Source: a virus. Taken from it: DNA of 26,383 nucleotides. The notes beneath the pieces are model-generated. The model was not told the origin of the DNA and ran no database searches. It was given only the letters and a program-made list of their open reading frames with translations. The first letter of the stretch is position 1. Each line of letters starts with the position of its first letter. Shown here piece after piece: positions 15,783 through 24,700 of this stretch. The stretch is from positions 1 to 26,383 of the IMG/VR virus record IMGVR_UViG_3300032323_002532; one strand, written 5' to 3'. The position numbers and the translations under genes are program-made.

Positions 15783-17119
15783 GAAATAAAATTGTATTGG
15801 TAACTGGAGGATTTGATCCTATCCATAGTGGGCATATTGCATATTTTAAAGAAGCAAAAAGATTAGGTGATACATTAGTCGTAGGTGTCAATAGCAATGA
15901 ATGGTTAACTCGTAAAAAAGGACAACCATTTATGGACATAAACGAAAGAGTGGAAATTATAAAAAATCTTTCAATGGTCGATTCAGTAATTGTCTATGAT
16001 GACTCTGATGGAAGTTCAAGCGCAGCAATACGTCATTGTCTTGATGCTTATAAGGATTCAAAAATCATTTTTGCTAATGGTGGTGATCGCACAAAAACAA
16101 ATATTCCAGAAATGAATATGTCTTGCACAAATGAAGAATCAAATAGACTTGAATTTATATTTGGTGTTGGTGGCGAGCATAAGATGAATTCATCATCAAA
16201 AATACTAACCGAATGGAAGACACCAAAGACAGAACGAAAGTGGGGTTATTATAGAGTTTTACATTCTGATGGTCCATCACTTAAGGTGAAAGAATTAGTT
16301 GTAGAACCTGGTAAATCTCTCAGTCTACAAAAACATAATTTAAGAAGTGAATATTGGATTGTATCACACGGTGTTGCCACTGTAAACCATGGAACTGATC
16401 TTGATACCTTAAATTGTTCTGTATTAGAAAAGAATGATGAGATATACATTCTAAAAAATGAATGGCATCAACTAATGAATAAAACAGATGATGAATTGAG
16501 AATTGTTGAAATACAATATGGGATAAATTGCATAGAAGAGGATATAATCAGAATGGAAGCATCCAATGATCTGATAGATAAGGAATATGAATATGCTGTT
16601 AATGTTTACTCAGATATACATGAACACGTGCCTGTACTATATGAATTAGCAAAAGAGTGCAATACCGTTACTGAAATGGGCGTATTCCGTGGAAATAGCA
16701 CGAGAGCATTTCTAAAATCAAACGCTAAGATAACTTCTTATGATATTGCGCTATTACCAGAGGCCGTAAATTTGGTACAAAAGGCAAAAAATATTGGAAA
16801 GAATATAAATCTATTTCAGGCTGACGTATTAAAAATAGAAATAGAAGAAACTGATCTATTGTTTATAGATACTAAACATACATATAATCAATTGAAAGAT
16901 GAACTTAAACTTCATGGAAATAAAGCAAGAAAATATATAGTACTACATGATACTATTGCATATGGTCTTGTGAATGAGCCAGATAATAGCAGAGTTGCCG
17001 ATGATCATGGTCTTTTGCCAGCTTTGATGCAATTTCTTATAGAAAATAAAAACTGGAGAATTAAAAAGTTCTTAACTAACAACCATGGACTAACAGTATT
17101 AGAAAGAATTTATTTTTAA
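15779..17119 (+). CDS. Three-domain fusion: nucleotidyltransferase, PMI-type cupin, SAM methyltransferase
   Basis: The 446-residue protein starts at ATG 15779 in an ATGA overlap. Residues 1-145 are a cytidylyltransferase-like nucleotidyltransferase: VTGGFDPIHSGHIAYF (8-23) has the HxGH motif, followed by RKKGQPFMDINERVEII (45-61) and NSSSKIL (137-143) in place of the ISS-x motif. Residues 153-265 are a type II mannose-6-phosphate isomerase cupin: KWGYYRVL, then PGKSLSLQKHNLRSEYWIV (177-195), EWH (228-230) and VEIQYGI; Gln184, His186, Glu191 and His230 fit the metal site. Residues about 275-446 are a class I SAM methyltransferase (VTEMGVFRGNST, 297-308; LLFIDTKHTYNQL, 360-372). The protein could activate, isomerise and methylate a sugar. 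It may equally be a regulatory cupin between two enzymes. It is the last island gene. Confidence 0.85.
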   Translation: MRNKIVLVTGGFDPIHSGHIAYFKEAKRLGDTLVVGVNSNEWLTRKKGQPFMDINERVEIIKNLSMVDSVIVYDDSDGSSSAAIRHCLDAYKDSKIIFANGGDRTKTNIPEMNMSCTNEESNRLEFIFGVGGEHKMNSSSKILTEWKTPKTERKWGYYRVLHSDGPSLKVKELVVEPGKSLSLQKHNLRSEYWIVSHGVATVNHGTDLDTLNCSVLEKNDEIYILKNEWHQLMNKTDDELRIVEIQYGINCIEEDIIRMEASNDLIDKEYEYAVNVYSDIHEHVPVLYELAKECNTVTEMGVFRGNSTRAFLKSNAKITSYDIALLPEAVNLVQKAKNIGKNINLFQADVLKIEIEETDLLFIDTKHTYNQLKDELKLHGNKARKYIVLHDTIAYGLVNEPDNSRVADDHGLLPALMQFLIENKNWRIKKFLTNNHGLTVLERIYF

Positions 17120-17182
17120 TTAGATAAATCTATTATACCATACCCGTAGAATGTGTCAACCAAAAAGCAATGTCTTTAATAG

Positions 17183-17190
17183 TATAAATA
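17183..17190 (+). promoter_or_regulatory. T4-type late promoter for the neck and tail block
   Basis: TATAAATA lies 32 bases before the gp13 ATG, in the 102-base gap 17120-17221. The sequence and placement match the late promoter at 8721. Nothing else was recognised in this gap apart from the AAGG ribosome site at 17211-17214. Confidence 0.75.
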
Positions 17191-17221
17191 GAAAAAACTT
17201 CCACTTCTTTAAGGTGACAGA

Positions 17222-17974
17222 ATGGCATTACCAAGAACTAGAAAAGAATTTAAAGAATACTGCTTAAGAAAATTAGGGCACCCTGTTATTCAGATTAACG
17301 TTTCTGATGAACAAATTGATGACCGTGTAGATGAGGCATTGACATTTTGGAATGATTATCACTATAACGGTTCTGATCTTGTGTATTTGAGACATATGTT
17401 AACGCAAGAGGAAATAGATCAAGGTTATGTAGATTTAAACAACACTGAGTATGCTAATTTACTTGGTGTTGTTCGCATTTTTGACTTGTATTCATCTATT
17501 TCAACTGGTACTGGTATGTTTAACGTGCAATACCAATTTGTTCTAAATAACTTGCAAGATCTTACTGGTTATTCTATTCAGAACTACTATATGACTATGC
17601 AGCACATTCGTTTTATTCAAGAATGGCTTGTCGGTTTACCTTTAATTAGATATAATAAACATACTAATAAACTTTATATTGATCAGAGTAAAGCAAAATT
17701 AACTCCAAACTATTATGTCATTATTGAAGCATATGCACCTGTAGATGATACAAATCCAGATATTTGGGGCGACCGTTTTCTTCAAAATTATACAACAGCA
17801 CTTATTAAAGAACAGTGGGGTTCAAATCTTACCAAGTTCGTGAATATGCAACTTGTTGGTGGCGTTCAATTTAATGGTGAACAAATACTTTCCGATGCCC
17901 GAGAAGAGCGCAAAGGTATGGAAGACGAAGCAAAAAGATTATTACAACCGCTTACTTACAATTTCTCTGGATAA
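17222..17974 (+). CDS. gp13: Neck protein gp13 (T4-like)
   Basis: A 250-residue protein with AAGG at 17211-17214 before ATG 17222. The N-terminus (RTRKEFKEYCLRKLGHPVIQ, then INVSDEQIDDRVDEAL and YHYNGSD) matches T4 gp13 homologues, in which a helix opens the protein and LG-P-I is conserved. T4 gp13 is about 309 residues, and marine relatives are shorter, as here. In T4, gp13 and gp14 form the neck that seals the filled head and receives the tail. The gp14 homologue follows three bases downstream, which supports the call. The C-terminal helix is charged (DAREERKGMEDEAKRLLQ). It is probably transcribed from the late promoter at 17183. Confidence 0.88.
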   Translation: MALPRTRKEFKEYCLRKLGHPVIQINVSDEQIDDRVDEALTFWNDYHYNGSDLVYLRHMLTQEEIDQGYVDLNNTEYANLLGVVRIFDLYSSISTGTGMFNVQYQFVLNNLQDLTGYSIQNYYMTMQHIRFIQEWLVGLPLIRYNKHTNKLYIDQSKAKLTPNYYVIIEAYAPVDDTNPDIWGDRFLQNYTTALIKEQWGSNLTKFVNMQLVGGVQFNGEQILSDAREERKGMEDEAKRLLQPLTYNFSG

Positions 17975-17977
17975 TCA

Positions 17978-18718
17978 ATGGCAACTAATGTCTTCTTTTC
18001 AAATTACAATTTCTTTAATGAGCAGCAACTCATTGATGATTTAGTTATAGAGTCAATCCAAATATATGGAGTCGACACATTTTACGTGACTAGAACTTCT
18101 AGTGCTTTTGATCACATCATGAATGAAGATAGATTAACAGTATTTGATGCTGTATATCAGATGGATATGTATGTCAAGTCTGTGGATGGTTTTAGTGGTC
18201 AAGGTGACTTCCTTTCAAAATTCGGATTGGAAATTCGAGATCAAGCAACATTTACTGTTGCGTATAGAACTTTTGAACGTTTTGCAACACGTCATGATCC
18301 TTCTTTACTACGTCCAAAAGAAGGCGATTTGATTTATATGCCAATGAATAAGAAATTCTTTAAGGTCATGTTTGTAGAACATGAATCAGTATTCTATCAG
18401 ACCGGTGCTCTTCAAGTGTATGATCTAAAATGTGAATTATTTGAATATTCAAATGAGAGATTTGAAACAGGTGTTGATGATATTGATACACATTATGCAG
18501 ATCACAAAACTGATGATATTGAAAATCTTGAAGATATGTTTATTGCAGATCCAATAGCTAAAAATATATTCTATGAAGAAAAAGGTAATGATATTATAGA
18601 CTTCAGCGAGTTGGATCCATTCAGTGAAACTATATTCCCACCATCAAATTATGGAACTACTGCAGATTCAATTAAAGTAACTGCCGACGATGGCAATATT
18701 ACTTCAGACACGATATAA
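17978..18718 (+). CDS. gp14: Neck protein gp14 (T4-like)
   Basis: The 246-residue protein is close to the 256 of T4 gp14. The start (MATNVFFSNYNFFNEQQLID) is followed by DLVIESIQIYG and FYVTRTS. The GFSGQGDFLSKFGLEIRDQ stretch (about residues 71-89) corresponds to the conserved G-GQGD-FSKFG region of the family, and the later LRPKEGDLIYMP matches as well. In T4, gp14 joins gp13 at the head-tail interface. The Asp/Glu-rich tail (DFSELDPFSE) continues into a short spacer before the next structural gene. The adjacent order gp13-gp14 is conserved across T4-like phages. Here gp15 does not follow directly. Confidence 0.9.
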   Translation: MATNVFFSNYNFFNEQQLIDDLVIESIQIYGVDTFYVTRTSSAFDHIMNEDRLTVFDAVYQMDMYVKSVDGFSGQGDFLSKFGLEIRDQATFTVAYRTFERFATRHDPSLLRPKEGDLIYMPMNKKFFKVMFVEHESVFYQTGALQVYDLKCELFEYSNERFETGVDDIDTHYADHKTDDIENLEDMFIADPIAKNIFYEEKGNDIIDFSELDPFSETIFPPSNYGTTADSIKVTADDGNITSDTI

Positions 18719-18727
18719 GAGGAACAA

Positions 18728-19639
18728 ATGGCTAAGCAAACCATAAATGTAGGAACGATTGCTAATGATCGCACAGGTGACCCATTAAGAATTGCTTTTA
18801 CTAAAACAAACGCTAACTTTACTGAAGTATATGATAATATAGAAACTACTAATATAACAGTAGCTAATAATTTTATTACAGTCAATGATAGAATTGATAA
18901 TCTTGATATATCCGATCTTGTAGATTCTCAAGGAATAATTTCAGGTATTCCTACCGATGTATCTGATCTTACAGATACTAACAATCTTCTTGAAGCTGCT
19001 AATACTGGCGATATTGGGTTTTTAAATAATTTTATTTTCAATAGTTCAAGTTTTAATCAATCTATTTGGATAACTCCAGGTAGTGATAATGCTCAAAGTA
19101 CGAGTTGGATTCACATTCCAGGTAATTCTGAATCCGACGACGAACCTTTGACTATTAGTAATAGTTCTGAAACCGGCGGGGTTCAAATTATTTCAAATGA
19201 TAATGAAGTACATTTTGATCCAAATGGAAGAATTAGACAAAACTCCAGCCTTAGACATGCTAAACGTGGTATGTTTGATAAATCAACACCAACGGTAATA
19301 TGGTCAAGTAGTTTTGATTACATTAGTAGTGCTAAACTTTTAATACAAATTGAAGCACATGAATTTATGGATTCTACAGGGATACATAGTCAAGCATGTG
19401 AAGCAATAATTGCAAGTAGAGGAAGTGCAGATAATATTAATAATGAATTTGGATATGGTGATCCAGCAATGACTGTTTATGGTATTGTGCATACCAGTGC
19501 AGCACCACTGGTAACATTTACAATTCGACGAAATTCAACAACAAGATTAATAGAAGTAGTAGCAACTGCTGCTGTAACAGTAGAAAATCCAGATATTTAC
19601 TATAGTGTAAGTTCCGTAGAAATGATGACATGGAATTAA
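18728..19639 (+). CDS. Virion structural protein with conserved N-terminal attachment-type domain
   Basis: The 303-residue protein starts behind AGAGGA at 18718-18723. Residues 1-38 (MAKQTINVGTIANDRTGDPL, then RIAFTKTNANFTEVYDNI) are a recurring N-terminal module of structural proteins in T4-like marine phages. A short heptad-like stretch follows (NITVANNFITVNDRIDNL), which may help trimerise. Residues about 100-303 are beta-rich, with an Asn/Ser-rich middle (FNSSSFNQSIWITPGSDN, then EVHFDPNGRIRQNSSLRHAK), and close with YYSVSSVEMMTWN. No enzyme motif was seen. It is inferred to be a fibre, collar or baseplate decoration protein. It is the first of three non-core genes between gp14 and gp15. 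Confidence 0.72.
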   Translation: MAKQTINVGTIANDRTGDPLRIAFTKTNANFTEVYDNIETTNITVANNFITVNDRIDNLDISDLVDSQGIISGIPTDVSDLTDTNNLLEAANTGDIGFLNNFIFNSSSFNQSIWITPGSDNAQSTSWIHIPGNSESDDEPLTISNSSETGGVQIISNDNEVHFDPNGRIRQNSSLRHAKRGMFDKSTPTVIWSSSFDYISSAKLLIQIEAHEFMDSTGIHSQACEAIIASRGSADNINNEFGYGDPAMTVYGIVHTSAAPLVTFTIRRNSTTRLIEVVATAAVTVENPDIYYSVSSVEMMTWN

Positions 19640-19650
19640 TGGAGTAATAA

Positions 19651-21702
19651 ATGACAAACAAAGAATTTAAAATTCAAAGCGATACCGTAAGTTTGAACGG
19701 TATTTCATTAAGCTCATCCGCCGACGGAAAATTTGTTATTCCTGGTATCACGCGTGCTACTAACTATCAAGTAGATGAGGTTGATAGTACTGGTGAAATT
19801 GAAGGTGAAAGTTTAAATCCTTCTACTGTAATGGTTTTAGATAATGCGCAGTTTTTATTTTATTCTGGTGCTGAAACATCATCGCCGGAATTTGTTGCTG
19901 CACAATATACAGTTGAATTAGATGATGGACTTCCAGATGAAATTACTGTAGATGAACCAGGTATTTACTCTTTAGAAGATCGAGCACTAGCACTTTCTGA
20001 TAATATGTGGTTTACTGATGTAGAAAATGCAACTGATAATTTTAGTGCAAATAACTGGATTCAATTTTCATTTAAACCTAAATTTAAAGCCATTAGTATC
20101 GAAAGTGAAATAGGTGGCGGAACTTCAACAGAGTTAGAATATCTTGAATTAACAAACACACCACTTATAGTATTACCTGGAGTTCTAGGTCAATCAGTTT
20201 CATTTGCAAGACTCGCAAATGACTCTAATACTGACTTTATAGACACGGGTTTGACTCTTGCGAGAGGTGTTAATGGAGCTCTATATAATGCAGAATCAGA
20301 ACAATCATATAATAGCAGTCTTCATCTATCACCCGTCGGAACAAGATGGAATGCTGATGGTTGGGCCGATTTATCAGACATAACAACTAGAAGTTATGGT
20401 GGTCTAAGATCTGTCTTAAATAATGCTATAGGCAACAATATACTTGCCGCCGAACTTGTTATGCATGATACTATTAATGACAAGTATTACAAATTCGACT
20501 TTACAAATTGGGGTCAGAATAACGGTGGTAGTTTTGCATACACGCGAACACTGATTGAAAATCCTAATTTCTTTAAGAAAGATGACTATGCAACCGGCAA
20601 TAACGCGATTGATGTATTTGTTGCAGACGATGGTAATGGGTCTGGGATTGCTATTACTCGCGATGTGAACCAAGGTATCTACAATCCTTTCAGAGAAGAA
20701 GATTGGAACAGCAGCACAAGTCCTGCCGGCACTCTTTGGAATATAGACGGCTGGGATGATCTTAGTAACGTCGAAACAAGAACCTATGATAACTTCGACG
20801 ATGCATATAACGGAAACCTTGGGAATAACGTACCCGGTACAAAGGCAATAATGTACATCCCAGATACTGATGAATATTATGCAATACATTGGCTATCATG
20901 GACACAGAATGCCGAAGGTGGTGGCTTTAGTTATCTACGCTATAAGATAGATCTAGATCTACTCAGCGAAGGCATAGCATTTGCTGACGGTAGCATATTA
21001 AAATCAGCTGAAGGTGTTGGTCGTATAAAACTTAGTTCTCCGGGTAGTCGTAAAATTGAAGAAGTTTATGGATATAACGAAGTTGCGGTGACTGCGGTCA
21101 ATACGATCAATTTAACTACTCTTGCATCAAGAAACGGTGTTGACGAAAACATGTTTTGGATAGATAGCAGTAACACTACTATTGATGATATAATAGACGA
21201 TACTGATGCTGCTGAAATTGTAGATGAGACTTCCATACAATTCAGTTTAGATAACTCAACTTGGTATACATTCAGCGGAAGTATATCGACAGTAAATAAT
21301 GAAAAAGGATACGGCGTAACTCTTCCAGAAGGACAACTTTTGAACTATGATGCTGGAGATACTATCTATTTTAGATATGATTCTGGCGGAGTTCCTGTAG
21401 AATGGTGGAGTAAAGATGATTTACCGGGTGGGAGCACCAATTTCCGCGGCGCTGTCATTGACTATCATGCTTTTACTGGAGACAGTACTATTATAGGAAC
21501 TATACACATAGCAGACGACGATGGCGAAGAACACATTGCTCACACTGAAGTGCAGAGTGGATCTGACGACGGTGAAAATGACGACTTATGGTATGTGATT
21601 AGTGAAGGTAGAATACATTACCGTCGTATAGATGGTGCTGCTAGATTATTAAAAGTGCAGTGGGGTGCTAAAGTGTTTTACGGTTCGGAAACCTGGGATT
21701 AA
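19651..21702 (+). CDS. Virion structural protein with an internal domain duplication
   Basis: The 683-residue protein has GGAG at 19640-19643 before ATG 19651. Two copies of a Trp-rich domain lie at about residues 214-303 and 341-435. Both share a W-x-DGW-DLS core (GTRWNADGWADLS and GTLWNIDGWDDLS), an (R/T)-Y turn, an N-x-GNN loop, and an F-x-W-x-Q-N-GG-F-Y ending. The last part (LPGGSTNFRGAVIDYHAFTG, IGTIHIADDDGEEH, then DDLWYVISEG and KVFYGSETWD) resembles C-termini I recall from structural proteins of pelagiphage-type T4 relatives. No catalytic site or transmembrane segment is visible. It is probably a fibre or whisker-type virion protein. Confidence 0.72.
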   Translation: MTNKEFKIQSDTVSLNGISLSSSADGKFVIPGITRATNYQVDEVDSTGEIEGESLNPSTVMVLDNAQFLFYSGAETSSPEFVAAQYTVELDDGLPDEITVDEPGIYSLEDRALALSDNMWFTDVENATDNFSANNWIQFSFKPKFKAISIESEIGGGTSTELEYLELTNTPLIVLPGVLGQSVSFARLANDSNTDFIDTGLTLARGVNGALYNAESEQSYNSSLHLSPVGTRWNADGWADLSDITTRSYGGLRSVLNNAIGNNILAAELVMHDTINDKYYKFDFTNWGQNNGGSFAYTRTLIENPNFFKKDDYATGNNAIDVFVADDGNGSGIAITRDVNQGIYNPFREEDWNSSTSPAGTLWNIDGWDDLSNVETRTYDNFDDAYNGNLGNNVPGTKAIMYIPDTDEYYAIHWLSWTQNAEGGGFSYLRYKIDLDLLSEGIAFADGSILKSAEGVGRIKLSSPGSRKIEEVYGYNEVAVTAVNTINLTTLASRNGVDENMFWIDSSNTTIDDIIDDTDAAEIVDETSIQFSLDNSTWYTFSGSISTVNNEKGYGVTLPEGQLLNYDAGDTIYFRYDSGGVPVEWWSKDDLPGGSTNFRGAVIDYHAFTGDSTIIGTIHIADDDGEEHIAHTEVQSGSDDGENDDLWYVISEGRIHYRRIDGAARLLKVQWGAKVFYGSETWD

Positions 21703-21718
21703 TTAGGGGCAAAAACAA

Positions 21719-24700
21719 ATGACAACTATAAGAAGAATAGTAACTAGTAAGATAGACGGCAATCAAGCAAATGAAAATGATACAAATGAAATAAGACCAT
21801 TTGGTGAAACTGCATTTTATCTGGATACGGATCAAAACCCGGATGCATTAACTCTTATGATGTTTGATGGTACCAGAACTCATGTCAGAAGTAAAATTTT
21901 GCGCCCTGGTGTATTTTATGGAAGTAATGAAAATAGCAGTGACGGTAATGGTTTTGATACAATTAAACTCATACCAGATTCTTTCTTAGATTGGGACAGT
22001 GAATATCAAAATGACCAGTATATTGTAATCGAACCAACTGGCGGCGAACCCGGACACATACACGTTAGAGCAGGCGGCCCGATAGATCTAAGCACTGCTG
22101 ATCTATTTCTCGGCGGCGAAATAAATCATGTAAAAGTAAGTGACACAAATAGCGCGGTTAATATTAATAGTTCAACTAATGCATTTATATCAATAGGAAA
22201 TCCACTAGTAAGTGGTGTCGATGTAGACACTGTAGATGAACTCATTCCTCCTGGCGACGTTTGGCGTTTGTTTATTGACTCTAATATATACCCTGCCTTG
22301 GGTGTATCTGTTCAAATAGGTGGTACTGTAACTACTGGATGGGGAAACACTGCCATAACCGCTACAATTACAGATATCCAACAAGATAATAACACCGACA
22401 GGTGGGTAATTCACGTTGATCAAGATATTACTGAAGGATTTGATGCTGGACCAAAAACAGTTTCATTCGATTCATCTTATAAGACTTGGGCCTTCGGTCA
22501 GAATGGTAATCTACAGTTTCCCGGAAGCAGCAATGGTAGAATAGGCGAAGACGAACCTGGTCTAGTTGTTTACAGTGATCTTAGTTTTGGTATTATTACA
22601 AATGTTGCAAATACTGAAAACAGTAAAGCTTGGATATTTACCAACGATAATAGATTAATACTACCATCAAATAGCGCGATTACTTCTCCTGGAGAAATGA
22701 GATTAAGAACTACTCGAGCTGGTTTTGATATTGATACCGACTTTGACGTTGAAGCTGCTGATGATGTGTGGATTGATGCACTTGGAAATGATGCTCGCCT
22801 TGCAGCTGCAAACGTTGTGAGAATTCGCAGCGGTACTTCAGTTATGTATCCAACAATATGGGAAGGAGAAGAAGAAGATTTTATTGGTACATGGGATGGT
22901 AATACTTTAACTGTCGTTACATCAAATGGGCTTGGAACACTAGTGACATTATTGGATCATTATACTACTAGTGATGCTCCAATTTGGATTAAAACTGCGT
23001 CCGGTTATATAGAGACAGAAAACAGCGAATCGGCAACAAAGACTGTCGGAGAAACCATAACAACATTTGAAATACCAACATTGGCAACTAGCCCAGCCGA
23101 AAACGCTTCTGTACTAAAGCTTAAGTTATATGACTCGATCAATTCTCTTGGTGAAGGCGGTCATACTTGGACATTTGAAAAGAATGGTAAACTATCTTTC
23201 CCAAATGGCGGTGCCATAGAACCGGTTGGCATGGGTTGGATGGGTGTCACTAACGGAACATCTGGAAATCCAGTTTCAGTTATGAATAAGAACATGGATG
23301 GCGATCAAAGATCAAGTGTATCTCTATATAATAGCGATACATATGGTACTGCTGAAATTATTACAATAAATGCGCCCGGAATAGCAAATGGTTTATCCAA
23401 TTGGGATGGCGCTGCCGGTGGATGGAATGAAAACCTATACACAAATCATCCTACAACAGGTGGTACAGGTACAGGCTTGACAGTAGATGTTGCTGCAAAT
23501 GGTGCTGGGTATATTAATATCGGTGCTATTACTATAAATAACCCCGGCACAGGATATACCGCCGGCGATGTTATAACTATTGAAAATGAAAATAATCTTT
23601 CTGGCACATTCACTATCAGTGTTCCAGAGCAAATTAATGTGTGGACATTTGAAGAAGATGGTAACTTCACATTCACCGGTGGCGCTTCCATTTCTGGCAA
23701 CATAGAAGGGACTAGTCACTTTGGATTAACAACCCCGGCCAACACTAACTTTACTGTTATAACTAATGCTGGCGATCATCGATGGGTATTTGGTGCTGAT
23801 GGTAACTTAATACTACCAGAGGGTGGCACTATTTCAGAGGGCATTGTTACAAATAATCCTACTATTGAACTTGTGCCACCTCGCCCAGACGCTGTCAGCC
23901 AGAAGTTGGTAGTCAAAGGTGGCGGTGTTTATAATGTTAACAACAATGGAATAAACTTAAATTATTATCAAAACACTGCTATAGTCGGCGATACTCTTAC
24001 TTTTTACGTAAATTCAGAAACTTATGCTAATCAAACACTCTACTGGTGGATACACCCATCAGTCGCTGGTATATCAGATCCAGGTTTTGGCACAGTAACA
24101 TTAGATGGCGGTCCAGCTGGCACTTTTACTTTTACAGTGGACAGCGATGACTATGAATTTACCGTACGCGTGTCTCCTACGAACAATTACGACCCTGCAA
24201 CTGTAGGTGTTGAATCGATGTTGATTAACGCAGCCGCTCCTACTTTTTCAGAATATCACCTACACTTGACTACGGGCGACTTGACAGAGACTAGTATCTT
24301 CTTGGGTACTGACGATCATAATGCTCGCACTACAATTGATGGTAAGATACAAATAACTACACCTAACGAAATCAATAACGTTTGGGAGTTTGATACTGAT
24401 GCAACATTAACTCTTCCTTCAGTAGTTTGGAATTATGAACCAGTAACCTACACGTCAATACCAGTAACATACGGTGCAACTGAATTAACATTTACTGTTC
24501 TACCAGATAACACCATTACAAATATGATCGTGGCAGTTGGTGCAGGTGGATACGGTCCGAATACTTTCAACTTAACTGTACCTGGAACTACATTCCCAGG
24601 TGGAGCAAGCCCAGCCAACGATATAGTTTTCAACGTCCAAACCTTTGAATCAGCTGGACCAGTATATTCAACAGACCCTGCTAGCGAAGTTATATATGTA

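Noticed and set aside
8766-17119. Idea that the island makes glucosylated or otherwise modified phage DNA bases
   Set aside because: No base-hydroxymethylase, alpha/beta-glucosyltransferase of the T4 type or nucleotide-modifying gene is present here, and the late promoter argues for virion or surface modification.
17120-17182. Possible terminator at the end of the island (imperfect TAGAT/ATCTA pair at 17121-17132)
   Set aside because: The loop would be only two bases and no U-run follows, so it is not a credible hairpin terminator.
23435-23719. Minus-strand open frames within the large structural gene (also at 20416-20889 and 24448-24633)
   Set aside because: They overlap a well-supported + strand gene, show no recognisable domain, and have no ribosome site or promoter.
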